Origin: Beta vulgaris subsp. vulgaris | Taxonomy: Eukaryota; Streptophyta; Magnoliopsida; Caryophyllales; Amaranthaceae | NCBI RefSeq assembly: GCF_026745355.1 | Contig: NC_079209.1 | Coordinates: 16,206,761 to 16,270,760, forward strand | Reading direction: 5' to 3' | Length of the DNA: 64,000 nucleotides | Shown here: piece by piece, positions 46,717 to 60,440 of the stretch | Position numbering within the stretch: the stretch's first letter is position 1 | Layout of the letters: each line of letters begins with the position of its first letter | The notes under the pieces: model-generated | Seen by the model: only the letters and a program-made list of their open reading frames with translations | What the model was told of the DNA's origin: nothing | Databases searched by the model: none | Made by a program: the position numbers and the translations under genes

Positions 46717-48760
46717 GTTTGATGCTTTAAATATAAATCTAAGATTATGTAGTTTATGTAATGAAGTAATTATATTTCAAATTTATTGATTATGTTTAAA
46801 TTAAGATTTTAAGTATCAAAGCATGAATTTTTAGGGTTTTATGTGTTGGAAAATCATAGCAGTATATTATATTTAATGAAATTAAGTATTGTTATGATTT
46901 TAATTATATTTAAGTATTCTTAAAAAGGGTTTATTATTTATAAGTTGATGGAAATTTTGTAAGGATGGTTATAATGTGGTTTTAATGATCATAGTATGAG
47001 TTTTTAAGGATTTTTAACAACTAATATAGTAGTACTATACTAGGGAGTATTAATAATTGAAGTTTTAATGATGAGAAAATTTTTTAAACACTTTTAAAGA
47101 GGGTTTAGTGTATTTTAATATTGTTGGAAATTTCTAGAGTTTTGATTGTGGATATGTTGATTATTTTTAGGTGGAGAATTATGTTTACGCGACTTTTAAG
47201 CTTGTGAAAGTGGCCTCTCGTTTTGTCTACACATGGTACTTACATACCTATATGTTGGTTGGATTAGTATCATGTCCTAAGGATGGGATTTATGTAATAT
47301 CATGTATAGGGAACTATATTTAGCACATACGTGATTTATATTCAATTGGATTTGCATAATTTATGCCGTTGTGTGAAGCATGTTGATTATTATGATATTA
47401 TGTCTGTATGGATGCTTGATGCAAGCATATGAAATTTGAGAACTTTACTTTGTTAATTCACATGAGGGATTAATATTTATGTTGGTATTGGATCTTGATT
47501 GAATCATGGTGTTCCCTTTTAGATTATTTTATTACTTTATGAGGACTGAATGCCTTATTTGGTAAGTTGGTTATTTTTACTATGAAAGGTTGCGTGTTAA
47601 CTTGGTTCAACAAATAGAGGCATGTTATGGATTTAATGTTGGAATTTCTCTTGGGTTGTTTGTAGATGATCAGCTTATCTAATCCTAAGATAAAAATGGA
47701 AGTTTATGTATTTTGATGATTATATTGTTTGTTCTACTTGTGATTCCTAATAAGTCAATAAATTACTAATCATGTAAAGTGAAACTTGAAAAACAATACC
47801 TTCAAACTTGTGCACGTCTGAAGCGTTAGACAAATATGAATTGGAGTACATGGTGGTAGCCCATGGGTTTTCTTGGGACCAGATTTATCACCGTGTCTTT
47901 ATTTAAAAGGTTAATCGATATCGTAGGACAGGGGAGTACGAACACAAGTAGAAGAAAGCCCATCTGATGCGGTCAAAATTTGGTTACTGATCTGGTTTTA
48001 GTCTGCATCCGGTGGGCTCGTAGCAGATCCGAAATACTTACTAATCCAGTCCAAAATCGGATTAGTAAATTATTTACTGATCTGGTTTTGAAGGAAAATC
48101 GGATCAGTTAATCCTATTAACTGATCTAGTTTTCTTTCAAAATCGCATCAAGTGAAGTTCAAGTTTAATTTTAAAAAAAAAAACAAATTTCCCAGCAAAC
48201 TGATCTGGTTTCCTTGATGAACCAGATCAGCTACTTGCCATTTGAAATAAAAAAAAATTAGCTAGCTATCATCAGACAACAGGGGCAAGCCCTTTACAGC
48301 CGATGTCAACTAGTTGGCCCTTTACAACTAATATACCATATAAGAAAATATATTAATGGTCTAATAACCATCATTATACATCAATTTTGGCTAAAAAACA
48401 AATCGTGAGTCACAACTTATTGGGAACAAAATTAACTAGACTAATTAACCTATATTGATTAGAAAAAATTAACTAACTTCAGACTAACTTCATGATTCTC
48501 ATCCCTCAAATACAACTCACAGCCCATAATGTAATGATGTGTTGATGGAAGATCGCGTGTGAGAGCATTGCTTGAACATTATTTGGTACCTAATTATGAT
48601 TAATAACTTTAACTTACTGTTTTAATGATGAATCTTGGATTATATAAATTATGTATTGAAAGAATAAAATTTCAGATTTGATTATTATATTTAGATTGAG
48701 TTTTTAATTATCAAAGCATGAATTTTTAGGATGTTAAAGATTGTAAAATCATAGTAGCAT
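46717..48760. other. Non-coding stretch with a direct duplication
   Basis: 46717-46930 resembles 48630-48765 and its continuation after the solo LTR at 52204-52278. They share ATCAAAGCATGAATTTTTAG and AAAATCATAG with similar spacing. No gene seen. A CACTA-like terminus lies within at 47944. Confidence 0.5.
47944..48240. repeat. CACTA-like terminus with CTGATCTGGTTTT subterminal repeats
   Basis: CACAAGTAGAAGAAAGCCC resembles CACTA ends. It is followed by ACTGATCTGGTTTT and its complement AAAATCGGATCAGT about eight times up to 48240. No opposite end was found, so this is a single terminus or a decayed element. Confidence 0.5.
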
Positions 48761-50099
48761 GTTATTGTAACAGCCTGTTTTCCCGAGTTGCTAGGTAAAT
48801 ACACTTAAGATTCACTAATCACAATCAACGCTTAATAAGCCTCGAATAAAATATTTACTCGCAGCGGAAACATAACCTAGAAAACGATCTTGGACCTGTG
48901 GGTTATTGGCCCACAAAACAAATCCTTTATATAAGACTTCAATTACACCATATCCACTAATATTCCCAAATAGTTACAACAAAGAAATAAAATTTTCTCT
49001 AATAACTACTAGAATACAAACTCAATCCATAAGCTACGACGACATCTTTATCTTGCTTCACTTCAGAATCCTGAGCTGACAACACCAAACCTGCAACAAT
49101 ATTTCACTCTGCCACCCACCAAGTGACAGGCCACAGGAATGACAACACTATCACCAAAGCTGAGTACACACTGTATGATAAAAAATACAAGTTTAGGTGT
49201 ATTTTGAAAACTAACACATAGTTATAATAACAGATAATCACATTTAACTCAGTTATTATAGTTTCACAAAATCAAATCGTTTGGCATGAACGCGAGTGGA
49301 GAGGGTACCACGCAGTACCAGCTGTCTCCAAACTATTGAGGGTCGTCACCCAGCCTTTTATTGTTATGCTTGCAAGACTTACCCGGACATGTCCTATAAC
49401 GCCAGGAGTTCGCCCTTCCTGGAAGGCAACAGCTAGGGACTCTACCCGCCCTAACTCGGGGTGCCTATTCATGCCTCACTTTCATATTTATAAAATAAGA
49501 TATTTAATGTTCATACTTAACCTCAATACTCATAACATAACACCATATTCGACCTTATCTGGTCTTAACTATTCGAATCATTTCCTCATTATCATACCAA
49601 ATCATATTTTGAGAAATATAGTATTTTCGAACATTTCGATAATTGAACAAAATGATACTTTTATAACAATCCAATAACAATTCACAACTAACTCATAGAG
49701 ATGATCTATAATCAGCCATTAACAAACGATATATAATCTCAAAATTAATATAACGCCCACGGGAGCATTTAAATATATTTTGCTGAACCTAAAGGTTACC
49801 TCAACTCTATAACAATTATACAAAACCTCCAATCATCATAACTTGATTTCCCATATCATCTTCAATTCTATACGTCTACATAGCCATCCTCCAACAACCA
49901 CCTCACAGTAACATCAATAATCAATAACCAAACTTAACTATTCTAATTATCTTCTTCTAACGCAACCATTATGCTAATCAAACTGAATCCCGTAAATAGA
50001 AATTAACGAAGTCATTCCATAACTCATAACTCGACTTCATGCATATCAACTCCAACTACAATAATTATAACAGTCTCCCAATTCTAAGATTATGACTTC

Positions 50100-50800
50100 C
50101 CTCGCATCATCAACAACGACTATCCAATAAGAACGATACAACAACAACATAATAACAAACACAAACAACAATAATACCACCTCCACCACCAACAATAACC
50201 AACACCAATAACACAACATTAAGCACAATACAGAACAACACAACCACAATACACAGCACAACCAACAACAGAAACCACCACCTACTATGTTCATAACAAA
50301 CCTAAGTAAATCATATTCCCAAATTTATCACTCCAACTTCTTGAATCATAATAACAAGATGAACCATATTGTTCTACTGAATACTTTGGATATATATACT
50401 TAAACTATAAACCACATGATACTAGCTCAGGTACATCATAGTAACCTTTTTAATCATATCCAAACTAATTCATCTTCCAAACTAGTAAACTATTTTAACT
50501 ATAACCCAACAACATCACCACAACAACAGAACAACAACATAATAATCTACCACAACCATCACAACTACTCCACAATAGCCACCACAACTACAAACAACCA
50601 TAACAACGGCGCAACAACACAATAGGCAACAACTTACAGCAACTCCACCACAACCACAATGACAGAACAACAATAACCCAACAACATACTACAACAGAGC
50701 AACAACAACAATAGCAACTCCACAACAACTTCACCAAACCACCACAACAACTCCACAACAACAATAACATAACAACTCCACCTCAATCATCACAATACTC
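50100..50800. repeat. CAA/ACAACA-rich low-complexity tract
   Basis: Irregular ACAACAACA, CCACAACAAC and AACAATAAC text. Open frames on both strands here are compositional. Confidence 0.85.
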
Positions 50801-51864
50801 CACAAGTCCATGTACTAAACACATTTCCATTAAGAAGCATAATCGTAATTACTTAGTGTATAAGTGTTGTTTAGGTCAAATAAAACATCTCTAATGAACC
50901 TTAGCATGTTATTCCATGTTACATACTCAATATACACATAAAAAATACACATCATAAGTAAATTCATTTCATAAACATGCTTTACACTAGAAAGAAACAA
51001 TCACCTAACTATAGGTATGGAAATCTCTAGGGTAAAACCAAACTAAGTGTGTACCTTTACTAAGGATGCTTAAAGCCACGAAATTCCTTAATCCACTTGG
51101 TTAACTACTCCTACAGCTTCCCCTGAATGTATAAAATGCTAAAGATTAGTTTCAACAAGCTTATAGATATGAAAAACTAAGCTTAAATACAAGAGGTGTA
51201 AACTGTTGAACTTACACAACTTATGTGATCTTTCAGCAAGGTTTTCTATAAGTTTATGGTCTAAAGTTGGAACAAAGCTTGAACTACTTTGTATGGATGT
51301 TAGAAGAGTTCTATGTAGAGAAAAGTGGGTGTCCAAGAGGAAAAATAAGAGAAAGAGACGAAAACCAGAACAGCTTTTATAGCTGTTCTGGCGGTACCCA
51401 GGAGGAGGGAAACCTCTTCTGGGCAAGGTCGGTTTCTTGGATTTTTGGGTGATTCTTGCTTGAGGTGTTAGCCTAAGGTGTTGGCTTTCATGCATAAAAG
51501 GCTTTGAAGATCGACACTTAGTAGCTGCTAAGCAGCTTTCTTTGAGATAGGTCTGAGCTGTAATTTCACTGGCCAGGTTTTACTATGTAAGCAATTTACC
51601 TATTGAGCCACGTAATTCTTGGGATAAATGACATTTTAACCTTAAGACATCCCAAGCATGTCATATATCAAGTTTGGTTAGGTTCTGAGCTCGGATTCAA
51701 CCCCGAAAGGCTCTTTAACTAGAAGTTCATCGTACCCGATAAAACAATCTCCAAACGATTTTCATAATCTTAATGTTTAAGGCTCTCAAGGACTTTCTAA
51801 CTTATCTATTGGTTTCCAAAGCCTTCTTACCAATAAGAATGATGGTTCTTATCCTCTTTGACCT

Positions 51865-52165
51865 TTCTTAACCATTAAAATGTAGTGCTTATCCACAACT
51901 TTCTTAACCACAAGAATGTAGTACTTATCCACAAGCTTTCTTAACCATAAGAATGTAGTGCTTATCCACCTTTCTTAACCATAAGAATGATATGCTTATC
52001 CACAAGCTTTCTTAACCATTAAGAATGATGATGCTTATCCACAAGCTTTCATAACCATTAAGAATGATGATGCTTATCCACAAGCTTTCTTAACCATTTA
52101 GAATAATGATGCTTATCCACAAGCTTTCTTAATCATTAAGAATGATGATGCTTATCCACATTTTA
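51865..52165. repeat. 39-bp minisatellite, about 8 copies
   Basis: CTTATCCACAAGCTTTCTTA recurs with 33-40-bp spacing (near 51887, 51922, 51961, 51994, 52033, 52072, 52111, 52151), each followed by an ACCATTAAGAATG-type block. It lies just inside the right end of the solo LTR. Confidence 0.9.
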
Positions 52166-52278
52166 GCTTTTAAATAAAGGTTCTTAAAAACAGGGCTATT
52201 ACAGTTATAAACTATGAAATTGATTTAACTTATGAATTTAAGCATGTTTAAGTATGTTTAAAGAGAGTTTTAATATTT

Positions 52279-53331
52279 ACTCTCTATGTTGCTAAAAGTA
52301 GTACATATTTTTTTTATTCGGTTATCTAGATGGTGAAGGCGATTTTCAGTTTGTTGTTGTTTATGAAATTCATTAGAGTGAACTTTTCCTATTTGGAGAG
52401 CTAGTTGTTTTACTAAATTTTCCAGATACTAGTGTTGAGTACTAAAACTAGAAACTTTATTATTAATATTAGTAACTACAACTTTGAATTCAGCAATTTG
52501 TTCAGTTTGCTCCTTCAGTTGCCTTTTCATGTTCACTTCAGAATCATTTTTCGCCCCATATTGTTCATTGTTAAGGGACATAGTAGTTATTAACTCTCTC
52601 GCTTCACTAGGAGTTTTATTCACCAAAGTTCCACCACTAGCGATATCTATTAAACGTTTCTGATCATCTAACAAACCATCATAAAAACATTCAATTAGGA
52701 CATTCTCACTCAGTTGATGTTGTGGGCATGAAATGCAAAGTTTATTATATCTTTTCCAATACTGATGCAATTGCTCATTTTTATCTTCCTCATACTACAT
52801 ATTTGTCTCCTTATTAATCTAGTTATGTTAGCGTATTTTTCAATAAAAACTCTCCGAAGGCTATTCCAAGAAGTAATAGATCCAACGGGAAGATAAAGTA
52901 ATCATTCTTTAGCTAAATAATGTAAACTAAAAAGGAAAACACGAAGTTTAATACCATCATAATCTTTACCATTTAATGACAAAGTAGAACAATTAAGAGA
53001 AAATTCTTGTAAATGTCTATGAGCATCTTCCTTATCATGACCATGAATTTAGGGAGAATTCCGATAAAACCTGGATCAAGTTTGAATGATTTCTCTAAGG
53101 CGGGAAAATTACACTCATGGGTGTCTCATATGCATTGAACATATGTTCTTTCAAGTTCTTTTCACCTTCTCCTCCCATCTAACTAGTTAATAGTCACACA
53201 AAAAATATAAAAATAAATATTAGATCAAGCAACAAAAATCTAGATTTAAACAAATAACAAGATAAATACTAATACTAAAAAAATAGTCTAAAATAATAGA
53301 TTATACAGTCCCCGGCAACGGCGCCAAAATT
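52279..53331 (-). pseudogene. Truncated second Athila unit: 5' leader and gag fragment
   Basis: From the primer-binding site at 53307 leftwards this repeats 61675-62738 of the right-hand element: gag start near 53180, then ECFYDGLLDDQKRLIDIASG, GTLVNKTPSEAREL and KEQTEQIAEFKVVVTNI. Homology stops abruptly at 52279 (TTACTCTCTATGTTGCT). Because its leader abuts the inner side of LTR 53332-54934, that LTR serves as this unit's 5' LTR. Confidence 0.88.
53307..53326 (-). other. Athila primer-binding site of the truncated unit (tRNA-Asp type)
   Basis: The minus strand reads TGGCGCCGTTGCCGGGGACT, complementary to plant tRNA-Asp, five bases inside the LTR end. Confidence 0.9.
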
Positions 53332-54934
53332 TGATGCGAGTCGTTTCCGCAATAAAATTAAATTTATAAATCACTCACCAACTTTAACAGATAGATAGGG
53401 AAAGTAAGGGTCGAACCCACACAGACTGCGTTATTATCTTAAACTAATTGTTTACTTATATAAATAACTATTACTATATAAATATGGGGGGACTTGGATA
53501 TCACTTTTATACTAAGATTGTTGAACTAAAATATGAATATATAAATTGGAGGAAATAAATTCGGTTTTAAAAGATAACTAAGAAACTAATAGGAGACATG
53601 TAACTTTTTATAGATATTGGATATCATAATCATTGACTCATTCGACTTGCCTAGGATAGATTGGTTAACTATATAATGCCTTGAAAGTAAGTAGATTACT
53701 AGCTTTATCTTTCCGACTTGCTAAATCCCATGAAAAGCACGAAAATTTAATTCTAATCAAGCCATAATAATCCAACCATGAAAGCATGTATCAAATTATC
53801 CAACTTGATAGCCTTAGAAACACAACCAACCGAACTCAAACTTACCAGTAAGCTACAACACCAATTGGATTCCATTATTACACAAGATTCTAGAAATTAT
53901 AATTAGATCATAAAGTTCCAACCTAATTAAAACTACAATTAATCTAGCAATGGAGACATGAAATAATTTAGGTGATCAAACTAAATCAATAAACATGAAT
54001 CAAAAGCCAGATAATAAACCTTGTATAAATACCCAAAAGAAACTAATCGTTTATAACACAAATAAAAACGTAATATCATAAACCCAAATATCAAATAGTC
54101 AATTACATGTTCCTACTAGTATAAAACTACTCTAAATTAGACATGAAAACAAAGAAAAATAGATAGAAAAGAGTAAAGAAAACTTATTAGGGATGAATTT
54201 CTCCTGTCGGCTCCCCTCTTCTTCTTCCTTTTTTTTTTCATGCGTGTGGCTCTTCTGGTCTTTGTCTCCCACGGCTCCTGGTTATCTGTCAAACTAAATC
54301 AATAAACATGAATCCTCCCTACTGATATCTGTCAAACCCTCTTTATTTTCGCTGTTTTGTGGCTTTTTTTATTCAAAAGCCCACTTTACTTATTTTCCTC
54401 TTGTGTGCGTTGATTCCTTGCGCCTACTCCTTTCCTTGTGAATACTTGAGGCTCTTTTTTCCTTTTTGCTTTCCTGCGTGTTTTTTTGTTCTTTGCAATA
54501 CATGTGGGCCTAACCATTAATATTTCAACTACAATTAAAAGATATGAGCTGCTTCCTTCTAGTGTAATTTCGACACAAGAAACAGCTGAATTAGTTTTTG
54601 CTTCCTTCTCCAAAGTTGTATATTTTGATCTTAACTTTCCGTAGCCACTTGAATCGTCTTGTTTTGATTCCATATGAGTGAGATATGACCAAAATACTAT
54701 ATCAGTCCTGCAGAATTAGTAATACTCGAATTTAGTGCATCTTTTCAAGCTCTTAATTAATTAAGTTATCACTAAATAGATAACATAGACACAAATTTAT
54801 CTTTTAAACACTAAAAATAGTTACCAAGTGATTAAACCGAAATATTCAAAAAGTACAATATTTAACCCATATAATTCAATAGACAACACTAAAGGTATTA
54901 TATTAGAGGGTACAAATATTATAGGCACTTATCA
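53332..54934 (-). repeat. Athila LTR shared by two units (1603 bp)
   Basis: It begins TGATGCGAGTCG and ends CACTTATCA on the plus strand. The right border abuts a polypurine tract, as a 3' LTR should. The left border abuts a primer-binding site, as a 5' LTR should. Compared with the partner at 62739 it has an extra ~35 bp near 54290 and retains ~140 bp (about 54505-54650) that the partner has lost. Confidence 0.93.
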
Positions 54935-54950
54935 AGTTCCCCCACACTTA
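54935..54950 (-). other. Athila polypurine tract
   Basis: The minus strand reads TAAGTGTGGGGGAACT directly before the 3' LTR start TGATAAGTG, the usual Athila form. Confidence 0.92.
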
Positions 54951-57670
54951 GCTTTTGGTCGTCCTTGATCAAAATACCGCTAAAAGTAAATTAAATGCAA
55001 TTTACCAACTAAATGCAAGATTTAATTCACCGCCTCAAATTTCTTTATTGGAAATAACTAGATTAGATAAGTAGAAAACAAGAAACTAACACATTTTAAC
55101 TTAGTCACAAAAACATTGAGAGAACGTTAGTAGTAATGCTATACTCTTGGCATTAAAAATGTCGTACTATCAAAACTCATAATACTTCATGGACAAATGC
55201 TTTTCTTTGCAACTCAAAGATAGCTAGCATGAGTTCACCCTTGTGAATACATCAAGTTCAATAGATAGACCCTCATAGATATAATTTAAACATTCTACTC
55301 TCATGTGTTTAGAGTTAAATAATATTCACTCAAAAATGTAACCAAGTCGACTTTAAATGAAGTATTTTTCTTTAAACTTGACTATTGTCTCAATTCTCCA
55401 CTTTAAGAGCGATAAGATGAATAAAGATCAAAAGGGCTTGTAAAGGGTTGTAACGTGGCTAAGGTTAAAGGGTAGGGAAAATATTTAGGAATGTGGAGTT
55501 AAAAGAAGCCAAACCAAAGGGAGCAAAAATACATGACTTAAAATGTTTTAGTCACAACAAACTCCATTTATATATTGAACATCATACTCCAATTTTTTTC
55601 TTCTTAAAATTATATCATTCACCACTCCTTCATAAATAATAATGCAATGGCAACAATTCAAAATATATTCGTAGCACTTCAACCAATCTATAATCTTCAA
55701 ACACTTTTCTTTTTTTTCTGTTTGTCTTTTCAAATAATTTGTTTTTTTTTCAATGTCACATCTCCTGTTTTTTTTTCCTTCCCTTTTCTTCTCACAATAA
55801 TTTTTTTATCATAACAAAAACTTACACTACAAACTCAACTTAATAACTCCCCTTAGCCAAGCTTGGGTATAATATGTAGGAGGTCGCAGGTTTGTAATGT
55901 ATGGTTAGCAAATAAACACAGATTTTAAAGGCTCAAAAGGGCAAAAAAAAGGGAAATATTATATGAAATAAAATATCTGAGGCTAAAAAATATATGAAAA
56001 GAAGGCCTAAATCATTTCTTCATAGCATTTGTCACAAATGTCTCAAAGACTACCAAGTCCAGCTTAAGAGTCACACTTCATTGAGGAACTATCACACAAG
56101 AAAAAAAAAAATACAGACTAATTCAGCTGTGTCAGTCTAATATGCTCAGAACCTCACAGGTTTTGATCTATCTATCTAGCCAACTTATTTAAGAGAATCA
56201 ATATACTTTTTCCAATTGTATTATGAATCTCGTAAGTTCAACCATTCTTTTCCAATTATACAGACATTACCAAAATATTTTATTTCAAAAACATATTAGT
56301 TCCAAAAACAAGTTAGATTAGGTTTCTTATTAAACTTACTAATAGAAATTCCTTAGGAAACTAAACGGTTAAATCCTAAATAATGCAAACAAATCCTAAT
56401 CTAATGCAAAAAAAAGCATATTTTATTTTGTTTTACTATGTTTTTATGAATGCACGTGAATAAAACTACTATGCAGATGCAAATACATAATCAAGCTCAA
56501 GAAAATTTTCGGCAGCACCTCCCCTAAAATTTAACAATCCATAATTTTTTTTTTATTTTCAATCACAACACCTGTAATCCAGCAAATATCAATCTAGCAC
56601 AACATCATCAATCAGTTCAAGATAACTCCAAAATTCCCTCCACACTTATGTGTTGCATTGTCCTCAATGGAATAAAAATTAATTAAAATAAAATTAAGGG
56701 AAAGAAGACACTTAGCTGGTTTTATGCAATATCTAAGCTTTCATCGATGCCTTACTTTCAATGTCGTTTAGAAATGTAAATTGGCGGCTATGATGTTAGT
56801 TACTTCATCCTGCCATGAACATTACCATAGTAGTCATTATTGAATTTAGTGTTTTAGTCCCTTGTAGCTTCAGAAAAGTTGCAATGGGAAACAATGCTCT
56901 GTATAACCAAAATGGAGAAGTGATTAGTTCACTTGTATAAAACTTTTAATAAGACAATGATATTAGAAAAGGCTGCAATATGAACAAAGAACGAGCAAGC
57001 ATATAAAAAAAATAAAAATTTGCAGCCCTAAACAAACCATATTAACTTAGACTTGTCGGGCATCTAAATTCAGTATTGAATAGAATTACCAAGTCATCGC
57101 TAAATCATAATTAAATAAGTAATGCAGAAGATGAGTTCCCAAGTAAACTTAAACAACTTTGAACAATAAAAGAACTGAATTTACCCCATCACACTAAGTG
57201 TACATAAGTAAATCACGTTCTAAAAAGCATGTTTCTTGGAATATACTATTGATTATACCGACAAATCATAAATTAGGAAAGAAATTGAGCAGTTACTGAT
57301 CCCATTTCCAGTACAAGTTAGGCATAAACTAGTTAGGGCATCACTAACTTAATCATTAATGTCAAGCACAAATTATGAAGGGAGAATGAATTTTCACGCA
57401 TGTGAACAATAGGTCATTAGATAATAAACACTAAGCTAGCAAAAACAAAACAGTACGCTTAAGGGAAAATAAAATAAAATGCTAAAACAAGAACAATAAA
57501 AGAAAGCAATTAAAAATAATAAATCATTGGGTTGCCCCCCAAGCAGCGCCTTTGTGTCTCATCGTTGGCTCGGCATCCCTTTTGAGCTTTAGTCATGCAT
57601 GGTAGACGGGATCTTCCAAATGAATAACTTCGAGCCAATTGGCATCAAACCCTTCATAGAAAGCCTTGAG
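54951..57670 (-). other. Athila 3' non-coding region
   Basis: About 2.7 kb between integrase and the polypurine tract, where some Athila elements have an env-like gene. Short frames only; no signal peptide or membrane helix pattern that I would call. AT-rich. Confidence 0.6.
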
Positions 57671-58893
57671 TCAATGTCCATTAACTTTAAATATCTTTCC
57701 AAAATCATAACTCTTAATTTCAACTGCACCATGATCAAAAACCTCTATAACCTCAAAAGGTCCGGTCCATTTGGATATCAATTTATCAGGAAAAGGTCTT
57801 AAACTTGAGTTGTAAAGAAAAACTTTATCGCCAACAGAAAAAGTTTTCCTAGATAACATTTGATCATGATATTTCTTTGTTTTCTCCTTATATATTCGAG
57901 AATTTTCATAAGCATCGTTTCTTATTTCTTCTAACTCTTGAATTTCCAATTTCCTATGGGCAGTCGCCTTGTCATAGTCTAAATAACACTTTTTAATAGC
58001 CCAAAATGCTCTATGTTCCAACTCTACTGGTAAATGACAAGCTTTTCCATACACTAAGCGATAAGGAGACATTCGTATTGGAGTTTTGTAAGCAGTTCGA
58101 TAAGCCCATAAAGCGTCACCTAAGCGACTACTCCAATCTTTTCTATTAGGATTCACAACTTTCTCTAAGATAGATTTTATTTCCCTATTAAAAACTTCAG
58201 CTTGTCCACTAGTTTGGGGATGATAAGCAGTTGAAATCTTGTGAGTAACATGGTATTTCTTAAGTAAAGTTTCAACTACACGATTACAAAAGTGGGTTCC
58301 TCTATCACTAATAATAGCCCTTGGGATGTCGAATCTATTAAAAATCTGACCTTTAACAAACTCAATCACCACTTTTGAATCATTAGTTTTAGTAGCTTTT
58401 GCCTCTACCCATTTAGAAACATAATCAACTGCTAAAAGAATATAAAGATTACCAGAAAAGCGGGAAATGGTCCCCTAAAATCAATGCCCCACACTTCAAA
58501 GATATCAAACACAAAAGCAGAATTAAGAGGCATTTGGTCTCTCTTAGAAATATTTCCAGTTCTTTGACATCGATCACAAGATTTCACAAATGAATAAGCA
58601 TCTTTATGTAAAGAAGGCCAAAAGAATCCACATTGTGAAACTTTGTGAGCAGTTCTTTTGGGACCAAATTGACCACCACATTCAATTGTATGACAAAATT
58701 CAAGAATAGATTTAATTTCATGATCAGCCACGCATTTTCGAACGATGTCGTCAGCACATACTTTATATAAATAAGGCTCATCCCAAATATAGAATCGTGA
58801 ATCATGTTTAATTTTATTTTTCTGGGCTTTAGACAAATCATTAGGCAACTCCTTTAACTCTAAATAATTAACAATATCAGCATAACAAGGCAT
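57671..58893 (-). pseudogene. Athila integrase
   Basis: The zinc-binding region (IKSILEFCHTIECGGQFGPK, FVKSCDRCQRTGNIS) and first catalytic Asp ([12 protein letters not shown]) lie at 58432-58893. After a frame disruption near 58440, the rest of the core and C-terminus run 233 codons open: [20 protein letters not shown], the second Asp in [10 protein letters not shown], and the Glu in [32 protein letters not shown] and a C-terminal domain ([32 protein letters not shown]) end at a stop at 57671. Confidence 0.93.
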
Positions 58894-59025
58894 TGTACCA
58901 TGTAATGCATATAAACACTCGTCAGGGAATGAATCAGATGAAGAAATTACTACTTCCTTATCATGGGTGATCCTACTTAAATGATCAGCAATAAGGTACT
59001 CTGCTCCTTTTTTTATTCCTAATTT

Positions 59026-60440
59026 CTAAGCCAAATTCTTGTAATAAAGCATCCATCTCATCAATCTAGGTTTAGACTCTTTCTTTGTTAGAAGATATTT
59101 CAAAGCAGAATGATCAATATACACAATCACGTGAGTCCCTAACAAATAAGGTCTAAACTTTTCAAGAGCAAAAATAACTGTATACATTTGTTTTTCAGTA
59201 ACGGTGTAATGACATTGGGCAGCATCAAGAGATTTAGAAGCATAATAAATGACATATGGTTCCTTATCCACCTTTTGTCCGAGTAGTGCACCTAGCATCA
59301 CAAATTATTTCAAAAGGTAAAGACCACTTAGGTGGTCTAATAATAGGAGCACAAGTGAGCTTCTCTTTCAAGGTATCAAAAGCAAATTTACACTTATCAG
59401 TAAAAACAAAAGGTGCATCTTTAGCAAGTAAAGCACATAATGGAGATGCAATAATGGAAAAGTTACGAATGAAACGCCCATAAAAGCAAGCATACCCTAA
59501 AAATGATCTAATTTCACGCACACAAGTAGGGTAAGGAAGTGAACTTATGACATCAAATTTAGCTTTATCGACTCCAAGTCCTTTAGAACTAACAATATGA
59601 CCTAAGACTACTCCTTTTTCCACCATAAAATGGCATTTTTCAAAATTTAACACAAGGTTAGTCTCGACACATCTTTTCAAAGCAATAGATAAATTGTGAA
59701 GGCACAAGTCAAAATCATCACCAAAAACCGTAAAATCATCCATAAAGACTTCAATAGAATTATCAAGCAAGTCAGAAAATATGCTCATCACACAACGTTG
59801 AAATGTACCTGGTGTATTACAAAGTCCAAAAGGCATTTTTCTAAATGAAAATGTGCCAAAAGGGCAAGTAAAGGTAGTCTTTTATTGGTCCTCAAGCGCA
59901 ATGGGAACTTGAATGTATCCAGAATATCCATCAAGAAAACAAAAGAAAGAACGTCCTGCAAGCTTTTCTAACATTTGGTCAATATAAGGTTAGGGAAAGT
60001 GGTCTTTTTTAGTGGCTGGATTAAGTTTCCTATAATCTATACACACTCTCCACCCATTTGACACTCTAGTAGGAACAAGTTCTCCTTTATTATTCTCAAC
60101 AACCATTATTCCAGTTTTCTTAGGCACGACATGAATAGGACTTACTACTTTGAATCTGAAATCGGAAAAATGACACCTGCATCTCGCCACTTAAGAATTT
60201 CCTTTTTCACTACATCCATCATTGAAGGATTAAGTCTCCTTTGGGTTTCTCTAATTGGTTTGGCATCATTTTCTAAATATATTTTATGCATACACAAGTG
60301 AGGACTAATTCCTTTAATGTCGGCAATGGTCCATCCTATGGCCTCTTTGTATTTCTTACGAACATTTAACAATTTTTCCTCTTGTGACTCAGAAAGTGAA
60401 CTAGAAATGATGACTGGCAAAGTGTCATTTTCACCCAAAT
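59026..60440 (-). pseudogene. Athila reverse transcriptase and RNase H
   Basis: RT begins with KGISPHLCMHKIYLENDAKP and VVKKEILKWRDAGVIFPISD, continues in other frames with VVSPIHVVPKKTG, GWRVCIDYRKLNPATKKDHF, GYIQVPIALEDQ and MPFGLCNTPGTFQRCVMSIF, and has the catalytic VFMDDFTVFG near 59740. Then come GHIVSSKGLGVDKAKFDVIS and RSFLGYACFYGRFIRNFS. RNase H is split by a frameshift near 59270, with PFEIICDA upstream and [20 protein letters not shown] and [14 protein letters not shown] downstream. At least four disruptions. Confidence 0.92.

Larger units (their letters stand above)
48766..52203. mobile_element. Solo LTR, 3438 bp, TSD GTTAT
   Basis: It starts TGTAACAGCCTGTTTT and ends AAAACAGGGCTATTACA, so its ends are inverted, TG...CA. 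GTTAT is duplicated at 48761-48765 and 52204-52208. No gag or pol inside. Length and TGTAACAGCC ends fit the long LTRs of Ty3/gypsy chromoviruses such as the Tekay/Del group; that assignment is from memory of the family, not from comparison. An internal CAA-rich tract (50.1-50.8 kb) and a 39-bp minisatellite lie within. Confidence 0.78.

Noticed and set aside
46395..46717. Possible N-terminus of a Pro-rich protein after a TATA-like box
   Set aside because: Two overlapping frames look equally good, neither continues into recognisable sequence, and no splice model works.
50046..50770. Cys/Val/Leu-rich minus-strand frames resembling membrane proteins
   Set aside because: Compositional product of the CAA-rich tract inside the solo LTR.
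54951..57670. Envelope-like gene of the Athila element
   Set aside because: Only frames of about 60-70 codons; no signal peptide, no C-terminal helix and no splice pattern found.
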